This document shows positions 1 to 6,792 of a DNA stretch of 7,214 nt, one piece after another. Origin of the DNA: Actinomycetes bacterium (GTDB taxonomy: Bacteria; Actinomycetota; Actinomycetes; Propionibacteriales; Propionibacteriaceae); contig JAEWIK010000094.1 of the NCBI GenBank assembly GCA_023387135.1, forward strand, positions 1 to 7,214, in the 5' to 3' direction. The notes beneath the pieces were generated by a model. That model made no database searches, was not told where the DNA came from, and saw only the letters and a list, made by a program, of their open reading frames with translations. How positions within the stretch are numbered: position 1 is the stretch's first letter; every line of letters starts with the position of its first letter. The position numbers and the translations under genes were made by a program.

Positions 1-1853
1 TCACCCGACGTGACCTCCGTCGAATGGGCATCCCATGCGGCAACCGGCACGGCTTCGGTCCAGTCCCTGCCCAACATGTCAGCGAGCTCGCCGCCCGTCC
101 GCCCCTCGGCGAACGTCACCGGGACCGGCTGGGCGTCGGTCTCGACGACACCGTCCTCGGCGAGCGTTGCAAGGATCTCGCTGTAGGCGGCGTACGCCCC
201 GAGATTGCTCCAGTGAGTGTCGAGTTGCCGGTAGACCTTGCCCTTTCCCTTGGCGGCCAGCACCGCCGACTTGAGATCGATAGTCTTCACTCCCGCACGC
301 GAGGAGAGGGTGTCGAGCAGGGTGTCGGCGGCGGTGACCCCGACCTTCAGTCCGTCCTTACGCATGAATTCGGGATAGACGGTCGTCTTGGCAGGCGGGA
401 TTCCTACGTAGTAGTCGACACCGAGCCCGTCGTAGTAGTCGACGACCTTCTGCTGCGCCACGGACGCCAGGTTCAGCGCCTTTTCGCTGAGGTGGAAGTC
501 GGGTTCCGGCAGCCTGAGGTTGACGCCGAGGTTCAGGTAGAGCCAGCCCTGCTTGCCGATCTCCACCCGGGTGTCGGTCGAGACTCCCTGAGCCAGCATC
601 TGGTCCTCGCGTACCCTCGGCAGGTACGTCACTGCGACTGTGAGGCCCATCGCCAGCGCGAAGATGAGCAGCGTCGTCCACGGCCTCTTGCGCAACCACG
701 ACGAGTATCTGATGGGGTTCTCGACCAGGTAGTAGCTGCCTGCCGCGAGGGCCATGCCGATGGCGATGACGAGAAGACCCGACGCCAGTCCGGGGCGTGC
801 TCCCGCCTGAGCGGTCCAGATGATGATGACCGGGAAGTGCCACAGGTACAGGCTGTAGGAGGTGTTGCCCACCCATTGCACGGGAGGCAGTTCACTGAGT
901 TGCCTGAGATAGAGGGTGTCGGGCAGCGGCCCCGACATGATCAGCAGAGCCGAGGCCCCGGTGGGAATCAGCGCGGCGAGGCCGGGAAATGCCGTCGCGT
1001 CGTTGAACCCGAAGGTCGCATAGGCAACGAGGCCCAGAGCCGCGATACCGAACACCGTCCGAGCGGCGCGTGGGAAACCGAAACCGACAGGGATGAGCGC
1101 GAGCAACGCGCCGATCCCGAGCTCCCACAACCTGGCGGTCGTGACGAAGTAGACGGTCGGGTCGACGCCCGCGAGCCTCAGCGAGTAGGTGAAGGAGGCG
1201 ACGACCAGCACCAGGAAGACGCCGAGCAGAGCCAGCCTCGCCGGGCGGGTCAAGCGTGAGCCGGCGGGCGGCTCGACCGCGTTCCGCCGCAGCCGCCAGA
1301 GGACGAGCATCACAACCGCGATCAGGACGGGCCAGATCAGGTAGAACTGCTCCTCGACGGCGAGGCTCCAGTAGTGCTGGTAGATCGTCGGGTCGTTGGT
1401 CGGCGCCAGGTACTGCACTGACTGACCGGCCAGCACCCAGTTGATCGTGTAGAGCGTCGCGGCCACGGCGTCGTTCGCGGTCCTGTGGAGCTCGGTGGGT
1501 GGTAGCAGGAAGGTTGCGGCGACACAGGTCGCCGTGATGGCGACAAGGCTGGCGGGCAGGATGCGTCGCACGCGACTCGCCCAGAACCCGTGGAGGCTCA
1601 ACCTCCCGGTGCGGTCGACCTCGCGCAGCATGTTGCCCGTGATGAGGAAGCCCGACAGGACGAAGAACACGTCCACGCCGACATAGCCGCCAGGGAACCT
1701 CGTGGGCCACACGTGGTACGCCACGACGGCGAGCACGGCGACCGCCCGCATCGCCTGGATCTCGGGCCGGAAGCCACGACGCGTCGCCTCACGATCGCCT
1801 GCCGCGGGGGCCGGGAGCTTGACGACCGGTGTCGCGGCCGTGGTGTCACTCAT
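1..1853 (-). CDS. Acyltransferase-3 (OafA-like) membrane O-acyltransferase fused to AlgX/AlgJ-like SGNH domain; C-terminus cut by window edge
   Basis: The frame is open from ATG 1853 to the window edge: 617 codons, no stop. AAGGAG at 1858-1863, four bases before the ATG, fixes the start. Residues about 29-385 are an acyltransferase-3 domain. They include the conserved His47 in AYHVWP, GVDVFFVLSGFLIT (59-72), HYWSLAVEEQFY (160-171), WHFP (338-341) and VENP (E378), within about ten hydrophobic segments. A further membrane segment (about 393-411) leads to a domain resembling AlgX/AlgJ: GKQGWLYL (433-440), IPPAK (485-489), DTHWS (545-549, the Asp/His pair) and GGELADMLG near 590. The family's catalytic Ser would lie past the edge. 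Known for the families: the membrane part takes acyl groups from the cytoplasm across the membrane and SGNH partners transfer them to glycans. I infer O-acylation of a cell-surface polysaccharide. The substrate is unknown, and peptidoglycan or another acceptor is possible. Confidence 0.9.
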   Translation of the reverse strand, partial: MSDTTAATPVVKLPAPAAGDREATRRGFRPEIQAMRAVAVLAVVAYHVWPTRFPGGYVGVDVFFVLSGFLITGNMLREVDRTGRLSLHGFWASRVRRILPASLVAITATCVAATFLLPPTELHRTANDAVAATLYTINWVLAGQSVQYLAPTNDPTIYQHYWSLAVEEQFYLIWPVLIAVVMLVLWRLRRNAVEPPAGSRLTRPARLALLGVFLVLVVASFTYSLRLAGVDPTVYFVTTARLWELGIGALLALIPVGFGFPRAARTVFGIAALGLVAYATFGFNDATAFPGLAALIPTGASALLIMSGPLPDTLYLRQLSELPPVQWVGNTSYSLYLWHFPVIIIWTAQAGARPGLASGLLVIAIGMALAAGSYYLVENPIRYSSWLRKRPWTTLLIFALAMGLTVAVTYLPRVREDQMLAQGVSTDTRVEIGKQGWLYLNLGVNLRLPEPDFHLSEKALNLASVAQQKVVDYYDGLGVDYYVGIPPAKTTVYPEFMRKDGLKVGVTAADTLLDTLSSRAGVKTIDLKSAVLAAKGKGKVYRQLDTHWSNLGAYAAYSEILATLAEDGVVETDAQPVPVTFAEGRTGGELADMLGRDWTEAVPVAAWDAHSTEVTSG

Positions 1854-1857
1854 GGGG

Positions 1858-1863
1858 CTCCTT
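1858..1863 (-). promoter_or_regulatory. Ribosome binding site of the acyltransferase gene
   Basis: On the minus strand this reads AAGGAG, four bases before the ATG at 1853. It is the clearest Shine-Dalgarno sequence in the window and decides the acyltransferase start. It also implies a leadered mRNA for this gene, unlike the apparently leaderless menB upstream. Confidence 0.75.
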
Positions 1864-1903
1864 GCGGGCGGGACGACGGCACAGCACAGTCATGTCTACC
1901 CCA

Positions 1904-1940
1904 TCCGTGAGCCACCCGCGAAAGCCACTCCCCTCACGGA
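1904..1940. repeat. Inverted repeat in the menB-acyltransferase spacer
   Basis: TCCGTGAG (1904-1911) and CTCACGGA (1933-1940) are exact 8-bp inverted arms around a 21-base centre. The repeat lies about 50 bp upstream of the acyltransferase ATG and about 50 bp past the menB stop. There is no following U-tract and the loop is long, so it is a poor intrinsic terminator. It could be a regulator site for the acyltransferase gene or chance. The rest of the 138-bp spacer (1854-1991) shows no convincing -35/-10 pair. Confidence 0.35.
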
Positions 1941-1991
1941 CGGCATGACCGGCAACCCGCGTCCTCGGGCAGCGGGCGAGTGGGGTCGCTC

Positions 1992-2903
1992 CTAGTAGTA
2001 GTAAGGGAACTTCGACCAGTCGGGGGGACGCTTCTGGAGGAAGGAGTCCCTGCCTTCCACTGCCTCGTCGGTCATGTAGGCGAGCCTGGTGGTCTCGCCC
2101 GCGAAGACCTGCTGGCCTACCAGGCCGTCGTCGATGGCGTTGAAGGCGAACTTGAGCATGCGCTGGGCGGTCGGCGACTTGCCGCAGATCTTCGCCGCCC
2201 ACTCCAGGCCGACTGTCTCCAGGTCGTCGTGCTGCACCACGGCGTTCACCATGCCCATGCGGTGCGCGTCCTCGGCGGTGTAGGTGTCGCCCAGGAAGAA
2301 GATCTCGCGAGCGAACTTCTGGCCCACCTGACGGGCGAGGTAGGCCGAGCCGAAGCCCGCGTCGAAAGACCCGACGTCGGCGTCGGTCTGCTTGAACCGC
2401 GCGTGCTCGGCCGAGGCGAGGGTCAGGTCGCAGACGACGTGCAGCGAGTGCCCGCCGCCCGCCGCCCAGCCGTTGACGAGGGCTATCACCACCTTGGGCA
2501 TGAACCTGATGAGGCGTTGCACCTCGAGGATGTGGAGCCTGCCCAGACGGGCGGCGTCCTGACCCGCGGTTTCCTGCCCGGACGGCTCGTCGCCTTCCCG
2601 GTACTCGTAGCCGGCCCGGCCGCGGATGCGCTGGTCACCGCCCGAGCAGAAGGCCCAGCCGCCGTCCTTGGGCGAGGGGCCGTTGCCGGTCAGCAGCACG
2701 CACCCGACGTCCGACGACGTCCGCGCGTGGTCGAGGGCCGTGTACAGCTCGTCCACGGTGTGCGGACGGAAGGCGTTCCTCACCTCGGGCCTGTTGAAGG
2801 CGATCCTCACGGCGGGCACGTCGACGGCCCTGTGGTAGGTGATGTCGGTGAACTCGAACCCGGGGACGTCACGCCACTTCTCGGGCTGCCAGGGGCCTGT
2901 CAT
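1992..2903 (-). CDS. menB: 1,4-dihydroxy-2-naphthoyl-CoA synthase (MenB)
   Basis: This 303-residue crotonase-superfamily enzyme closes o-succinylbenzoyl-CoA to 1,4-dihydroxy-2-naphthoyl-CoA in cytoplasmic menaquinone synthesis. Visible marks are FCSGGDQR (85-92, oxyanion hole and CoA site), GWAAGGGHSL (145-154, second oxyanion-hole segment), QTDADVGSFDAGFGSAYLAR (172-191), GMVNAVV (217-223) and the C-terminal KFPYYY typical of MenB. By alignment to M. tuberculosis MenB, D174, S179 and Y276 match the catalytic Asp185, Ser190 and Tyr287. The acidic residue at D174 marks the bicarbonate-independent class; E. coli-type enzymes have Gly there and use bicarbonate. Length is usual for actinobacterial MenB. 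ATG 2903 has no good ribosome site but a TAACCT six bases upstream, suggesting a leaderless mRNA. No other men gene is in view. It lies divergent from the glycosyltransferase genes and 138 bp upstream of the acyltransferase. Confidence 0.97.
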   Translation of the reverse strand: MTGPWQPEKWRDVPGFEFTDITYHRAVDVPAVRIAFNRPEVRNAFRPHTVDELYTALDHARTSSDVGCVLLTGNGPSPKDGGWAFCSGGDQRIRGRAGYEYREGDEPSGQETAGQDAARLGRLHILEVQRLIRFMPKVVIALVNGWAAGGGHSLHVVCDLTLASAEHARFKQTDADVGSFDAGFGSAYLARQVGQKFAREIFFLGDTYTAEDAHRMGMVNAVVQHDDLETVGLEWAAKICGKSPTAQRMLKFAFNAIDDGLVGQQVFAGETTRLAYMTDEAVEGRDSFLQKRPPDWSKFPYYY

Positions 2904-2909
2904 GGGCTC

Positions 2910-2915
2910 AGGTTA
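2910..2915 (-). promoter_or_regulatory. Candidate -10 element of menB (leaderless)
   Basis: The minus strand reads TAACCT, a TANNNT hexamer, followed by six bases and then the menB ATG. That spacing is typical of actinobacterial leaderless genes, where transcription begins at or next to the start codon. No convincing -35 is seen at 16-18 bp. Absence of a Shine-Dalgarno sequence before menB fits. Confidence 0.45.
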
Positions 2916-2929
2916 TCCCGCCGCCGCTG

Positions 2930-2935
2930 TAGCAT
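2930..2935 (+). promoter_or_regulatory. Candidate -10 element of the first glycosyltransferase operon (leaderless)
   Basis: TAGCAT fits TANNNT and sits eight bases before the GTG at 2944. The wider string CTGTAGCATC (2927-2936) recurs exactly at 5683-5692, again eight bases from a GTGAC start. The repeat with conserved spacing makes chance less likely. No -35 box is evident. There is no Shine-Dalgarno sequence before GTG 2944, so a leaderless transcript is inferred. Confidence 0.55.
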
Positions 2936-2943
2936 CAGGCAGC

Positions 2944-3381
2944 GTGACTACCGCCCCACCAGCGACGGCCGGTGACCGCGAGGCGTGGCTGCTGGCCGCC
3001 GGCCCACGAGCCCTCCTGCGGCAGGTCCGCACCGGCAAGGGTTCGGTGGTGCTCGCGCTGTCGATCCGCCCCGGCACCCTCACCAACACCGTCTCGGCGA
3101 TCACGCTGCGGTTCACCGCACCCGGGGCCGCCGACGTGCTGCACGACCTGCCCGTGTTCCCGCTCTACGCCAGGCAGTGGGCCATCGACGTCACGGCGGG
3201 GCTCGCGTCGGCCGCCTTCGCCGCCGCCGGACGCTGGCAGTGCGAGGTGGTTCTGCAGGACGCCTCCGGCACCACCACCGTCCCCCTGCGGGCTGCCGAG
3301 CGCGAGGCCTTCTCCCTCGGCGGGTTCCCCGATCTCGACGCGCTGGTGAGCGACTGGGCCTTCGTCCCGGGAGAGGACTGA
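2944..3381 (+). CDS. Conserved-looking hypothetical protein, 145 residues, first gene of the glycosyltransferase operon
   Basis: I do not recognise a family. The protein is soluble-looking, with no signal peptide or membrane span. After about 25 residues it alternates short hydrophobic and polar stretches (SVVLALSIRP, AITLRFTAP, WQCEVVLQD, TTTVPLRA), which suggests a mainly beta, sandwich-like fold. The C-terminus is acidic (WAFVPGED). The frame is open further upstream to ATG 2839, but that would overlap menB by 65 bp. GTG 2944 is preferred because TAGCAT lies eight bases before it and the same arrangement recurs at 5686-5702. Its TGA is one base from the ATG of the fused glycosyltransferase, so the two genes are almost certainly co-translated. 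I infer a role with the glycosyltransferase, such as an accessory or glycan-binding protein, but nothing in the sequence proves it. Confidence 0.75.
   Translation: MTTAPPATAGDREAWLLAAGPRALLRQVRTGKGSVVLALSIRPGTLTNTVSAITLRFTAPGAADVLHDLPVFPLYARQWAIDVTAGLASAAFAAAGRWQCEVVLQDASGTTTVPLRAAEREAFSLGGFPDLDALVSDWAFVPGED
3369..3377 (+). promoter_or_regulatory. Ribosome binding site of the fused glycosyltransferase
   Basis: GGGAGAGGA lies inside the last codons of the 145-residue ORF, five bases before ATG 3383. It supports this start and reinitiation or coupled translation across the one-base gap. Confidence 0.6.
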
Positions 3382-3382
3382 C

Positions 3383-4432
3383 ATGCAGCAGGTGCTCGTC
3401 TTCCCGCGCTGGCGGAGCAATCCGTACCTGAACATGCTGTACGTCGGGGTCCGCGCCGAGGGCTGGCGGATGCGCGGCTCGCGTCACCTCCCCGAGTTCG
3501 TCGAGACCCTGGCCAAGCTGGAGGCGGGCGACGTCGTCCACGTCCACTGGACCCACCCCATCTGCCAGTCCCGACCCGACGAGGCGTCGGCCCGCACGGC
3601 GCTCGACTCGTTCAAGGACGCCGTCGAGGCGGCGACCGGCCGTGGCGTGAGGCTCGTCTGGACTGTCCACAACCAGCTCCCGCACGCCACGCAGTACCGC
3701 GAGCTCGAACGCGAACTCAGCGCCTTCCTGGCGGCGACCGCCTGGCGCATCATCCAGCTCAACCGCGAGACCCGGGCCGCCGTCGCCGCCGACTTCGATC
3801 TCCCCGCCGAGAAGCTGGTCACCCTGCGGCATGCCAGCTACCGGGGCATCTACGCCCCGGCGCCCAGCCAGGCCGCGGCGCGCGCGGCGCTCGGGGTGCC
3901 TGCGGGCTCGCCGACCATCGCCTTCGTCGGGCAGATCCATCCGTACAAGGGGGTCGCCACGCTGCTGGCGGCGGCGGGCAGGCTCGCCGAGCAGATCCCC
4001 GACCTCACTGTGCTGCTCGCCGGCCGCACCGCTGACGACCAGCTGGCGGCGCTGGAGGAGGCGCTGCCCGCGGGCGTCAGGGTCATCCGCCACCACGAGT
4101 ACGTCCCGGACGACGAGCTGGGGACGTGGTTCGCCGCCGCCGACCTGATGGTCTTCCCCTACCGCAGGGTGCTCAACTCCGGCAGCCTGCTCGCCTCCGC
4201 CACCTTCGGACGTCCGGCGATCCTCCCCGGTGAACAGCACCTCGTCGCCGAGTTCGGGGACCAGGAGTGGGTGTCGTTCTTCGACCCGTCGGACGACTCC
4301 GCGGCCGGCCTCGCCGACGCCATCGCCCAGGCACTGCCGACCGCCGCCGAGCGGCGCGCCGCGGCGACCTCCTACGCCCTGGAGTACACGACGTACGACA
4401 TGGCGTGGGACTACTTCGACATCCTCGCCGGC
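3383..4432 (+). repeat. Diverged direct repeat, copy 1 (GT-B domain)
   Basis: This stretch pairs with 5743-6792 at a constant offset of 2,360 bp without an indel in the protein alignment. Short DNA runs remain identical, for example GGGACGTGGTTCGCCGC at 4121 and 6481. It reflects an old tandem duplication rather than a recent one. Confidence 0.75.
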
Positions 4433-5647
4433 GAGACGCCGTCGGGACGCCAACGCGCCGTGGGAGCCGGGCCGGCCGAGGACCCCGAGCTGTCGGTGGT
4501 GATTCCCACCCACGACATCGAGGACTACGTCGACGAACTGCTGCGCAGCGTCAGGTCGTCGACGGGGGTGAGGCTGGAGATCATCGTCGTCGACGACGCC
4601 TCCTCCGACGGCACCTGGGACGTCGTGCAGCGCCACGCGGCGGTTGACCCTCGCGTGCGGGCGGTGCGTTCGCCGGGAGCCGGCGGCGGCCAGGCGCGCG
4701 ACTACGGCGTCGAGCTGGCGCGCGGGGAGTACCTCGCCTTCGCCGACGGCGACGACCTCGTCCCCCCGCGGGCGTACTCCCGCATGCTGGCGGCCGCCCG
4801 CCGCGACGACGTCGACCTCGTGGTGGGCAACTTCGTGAAGTTCACCACGACGGCGATCTGGGCGTCCGACCGCACCTACACCTACGCCAAGGAGCGGCAC
4901 GGCGTGAGCCTCGGCGACGCCCCCGGCATCGTCAGGCACCGCGCCTGCTGGAACCGGGTCGTGCGGCGCGCGTTCTGGCAGCAGCACGTGCTGCCGTTCC
5001 CGGGGGTCCCGCGGTCCAACGACATCGTCGCGCTCACGAGCGCCCTCACCGCCGCCGGACGGATCACAGTCGACCCGGGGATCGCCTACGTCTACAGGGT
5101 ACGCCCGGGCGAGGGCTCGATGCTGTCGGGCGTCGGAGGCACAGCGGCGACGGTGAGCTACCTCACCGAGGAGACCACCTGCGCGAGACTCGTCGCGCAG
5201 GTCGACGACCCGGCGGTGACCCACGACTACTGGGACGGCGTGCTCAGCGCCGACACCCGCTACCACCTGCTGCCCTATCTCAGGCAGGCACCGGAAGACC
5301 CCGCCGGGAGCGAGGACGTCAGGAAGTGCCACGCCGCGTTGCTGGCCCTGGCACCGGCCGCCGCCCTCACGGCGCTCGCGCCCGAGTTGCAGGCGGCACA
5401 CGCGCTGCTGCGGACCGGCGACCTTGCGGCGGGCGCCGCGCTGGCGGCGCACCTCGAAGAGGTCAGGGAGCTCACCCCGTCCGAGCGGGACGAGGTGGTG
5501 GCCGCCGCCGGCGCCACGGGACAGCTCTCGTCCGAGGCCCTCCGGGGGTTGCGCGACACGCTCTCCCCCGCCCCGGCGAAGCCCCGCCCGGCGTCCAAGG
5601 TTCGCGGGTTGCTCCGTCGGGTGAAGCGCCTGCTCGGCAGCCGTTGA
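3383..5647 (+). CDS. Bifunctional glycosyltransferase: N-terminal GT-B (GT4-like) domain fused to C-terminal GT-A (GT2) domain
   Basis: The protein has 754 residues and no signal peptide or membrane span, so it is cytoplasmic or peripheral. Residues 1-350 are a GT-B fold: GDVVHVHW (49-56), TVHNQLPH (94-101), FVGQIHPYKG (181-190, start of the nucleotide-sugar half) and NSGSLLASATFGRP (265-278). Residues about 368-600 are a GT2-type GT-A domain: SVVIPTHD (371-378), VVDDASSDGT (402-411), GGGQARDYGVELARGEY (434-450), DGDD (455-458, metal-binding DxD), ND at 546-547 where the family often has ED (probable catalytic base D547), and YRVRPGEGSM (571-580). Residues 600-735 look helical, and the tail (738-754) is a basic amphipathic stretch that may touch the membrane. 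Such fusions usually add two successive sugars, inferred here for a surface glycan. Donor and acceptor are unknown. The GT-B half is a close paralogue of the gene at 5743. Confidence 0.9.
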   Translation: MQQVLVFPRWRSNPYLNMLYVGVRAEGWRMRGSRHLPEFVETLAKLEAGDVVHVHWTHPICQSRPDEASARTALDSFKDAVEAATGRGVRLVWTVHNQLPHATQYRELERELSAFLAATAWRIIQLNRETRAAVAADFDLPAEKLVTLRHASYRGIYAPAPSQAAARAALGVPAGSPTIAFVGQIHPYKGVATLLAAAGRLAEQIPDLTVLLAGRTADDQLAALEEALPAGVRVIRHHEYVPDDELGTWFAAADLMVFPYRRVLNSGSLLASATFGRPAILPGEQHLVAEFGDQEWVSFFDPSDDSAAGLADAIAQALPTAAERRAAATSYALEYTTYDMAWDYFDILAGETPSGRQRAVGAGPAEDPELSVVIPTHDIEDYVDELLRSVRSSTGVRLEIIVVDDASSDGTWDVVQRHAAVDPRVRAVRSPGAGGGQARDYGVELARGEYLAFADGDDLVPPRAYSRMLAAARRDDVDLVVGNFVKFTTTAIWASDRTYTYAKERHGVSLGDAPGIVRHRACWNRVVRRAFWQQHVLPFPGVPRSNDIVALTSALTAAGRITVDPGIAYVYRVRPGEGSMLSGVGGTAATVSYLTEETTCARLVAQVDDPAVTHDYWDGVLSADTRYHLLPYLRQAPEDPAGSEDVRKCHAALLALAPAAALTALAPELQAAHALLRTGDLAAGAALAAHLEEVRELTPSERDEVVAAAGATGQLSSEALRGLRDTLSPAPAKPRPASKVRGLLRRVKRLLGSR

Positions 5648-5685
5648 CAGACCCCGCGACGCCCACCCGCGCCGGCAATCGCCTG

Positions 5686-5691
5686 TAGCAT
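5686..5691 (+). promoter_or_regulatory. Candidate -10 element of the second glycosyltransferase unit (leaderless)
   Basis: TAGCAT lies within CTGTAGCATC (5683-5692), identical to 2927-2936, and again eight bases before a GTGAC (5700). This suggests the second unit has its own promoter besides read-through from upstream. TTGACA at 5644-5649 is too far away (36-bp gap) to be its -35. The 95-bp spacer 5648-5742 shows no clear terminator. Confidence 0.55.
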
Positions 5692-5699
5692 CTGAGACC

Positions 5700-5741
5700 G
5701 TGACAGCAGCAGGTGCAGCAGGCGCCCGGACGGGAAGCTGA
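5700..5741 (+). CDS. Possible 13-codon leader ORF, coupled to the downstream glycosyltransferase
   Basis: GTG 5700 opens 13 codons (VTAAGAAGARTGS) ending in TGA 5739-5741, one base before GTG 5743. It sits where the 145-residue gene sits in the first unit: same promoter string, same GTGAC beginning, same one-base gap to the glycosyltransferase. Peptide similarity beyond V-T is weak, so it may be a shrunken relic of that gene, a short leader whose translation brings ribosomes to 5743, or a chance ORF. No function is claimed for the peptide. Confidence 0.4.
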   Translation: MTAAGAAGARTGS

Positions 5742-5742
5742 G

Positions 5743-6792
5743 GTGCACCGCCTCCACGTCTTCCCGAAATGGAAGAAGAACCCCTACCTCAACATGCTGT
5801 ACCTCGGCGCGCGCGCCGAGGGCTGGTCGGTCCAGGGGTCCTACCGTCCGCACCAGTTGTACGCGGCGTTGCCGGGCCTGCGGGAGGGAGACGTCGTCCA
5901 CATGCACTGGACGAACCCTGTCTGCCAGGGCATGCCCGACGAGGCCGAGGCACGCAGGTCGCTGACTGACTTCAAGCGCGAGATCACCGCCGCCGTCGCC
6001 CGTGGGGTGAGGCTCATCTGGACCATCCACAACCAACTCCCGCACGACGTGAGGTACCGCGACCTGGAGGTCGAACTCGCCGCCTTCCTGTGCGAGACGG
6101 CGTGGCGGGTCGTCCAGCTCAACAGCCACACCGGCGAGGCCGTCGCCGACGTCTACACGGTGCCGCCCGCCAAGCTCGTCACGCTGCGGCACGCCAGCTA
6201 CCTGGGCGTCTACCCGCCGGCGCCGACCGCCGTCGAGGCGCGGGCGTCCCTCGGGGTGGCCCCCGACGCCCCCACCCTCGGGTTCGTCGGGCAGATCCGT
6301 CCCTACAAGGGGATTCTCACCCTGCTGGAGGCGGCGGGCAGGTTGGCTTCCCGCGTCGAAGGGCTCACCCTGCTGCTCGCCGGGAGCACCACCGCCGAGC
6401 ACCTCGCCGAGGTCGAACAGGCACTGCCGACAGGCATCAGGACGGTCCGCTTCCACGACTTCGTGCCCGACGCCGACCTGGGGACGTGGTTCGCCGCGTC
6501 CGACCTGATGGTCTTCCCGTACCAGCGCGTGCTGAACTCGGGCAGCCTGCTGTTGTCGGCCACCTTCGGCAGGCCGTGCGTGATGCCCGCCGAGCCCCAC
6601 CTCGTCGGGGAGTACGCGGGCGAGTCGTGGATCAGCTTCTTCGACCCCGAGCACGCGGCGGCAGGCTCGCTCGCCGAGACCATCGCCGCGGCCCTGCCGG
6701 GCGCCGTCGACCAGCGCGCCGCCGCGCACAGGTTCGCCGCCGACTACACCACCGCCGACATGGCGTGGGACTACCTCAGGATCCTCGACGGG
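5743..6792 (+). repeat. Diverged direct repeat, copy 2 (GT-B domain)
   Basis: This is the partner of 3383-4432. Similarity ends close to codon 350 in both copies, where copy 1 continues through a linker into its GT-A domain and copy 2 stops four codons later and restarts in another frame. Confidence 0.75.

Noticed and set aside
24..1259. Plus-strand ORF of 411 codons
   Set aside because: It lies opposite the acyltransferase, whose motifs are unmistakable. Composition is shadow-like (G, R, V, E and Q rich).
1854..1991. Intrinsic terminator after menB
   Set aside because: The only inverted repeat has a 21-base loop and no U-tract, so termination is not supported.
2839..2943. ATG 2839 as start of the 145-residue gene
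   Set aside because: It would overlap the menB coding start by 65 bp, and the upstream residues look non-coding. GTG 2944 has a repeated promoter arrangement.
1980..2975. Plus-strand ORF of 331 codons opposite menB
   Set aside because: MenB on the minus strand is certain over nearly the same span.
3191..5452. Antisense ORF of 753 codons over the fused glycosyltransferase
   Set aside because: It is a GC-bias shadow: the plus strand carries clear GT-B and GT-A motifs, and the antisense protein is low-complexity, rich in G, R and V.
5644..5649. TTGACA as a -35 box
   Set aside because: It overlaps the stop of the fused glycosyltransferase and lies 36 bp from TAGCAT 5686. There is no TANNNT at 16-18 bp.
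5275..6729. Antisense ORF of 484 codons that resembles the previous antisense ORF
   Set aside because: The similarity is explained by the two sense glycosyltransferase domains being paralogues. It shows no recognisable fold of its own.
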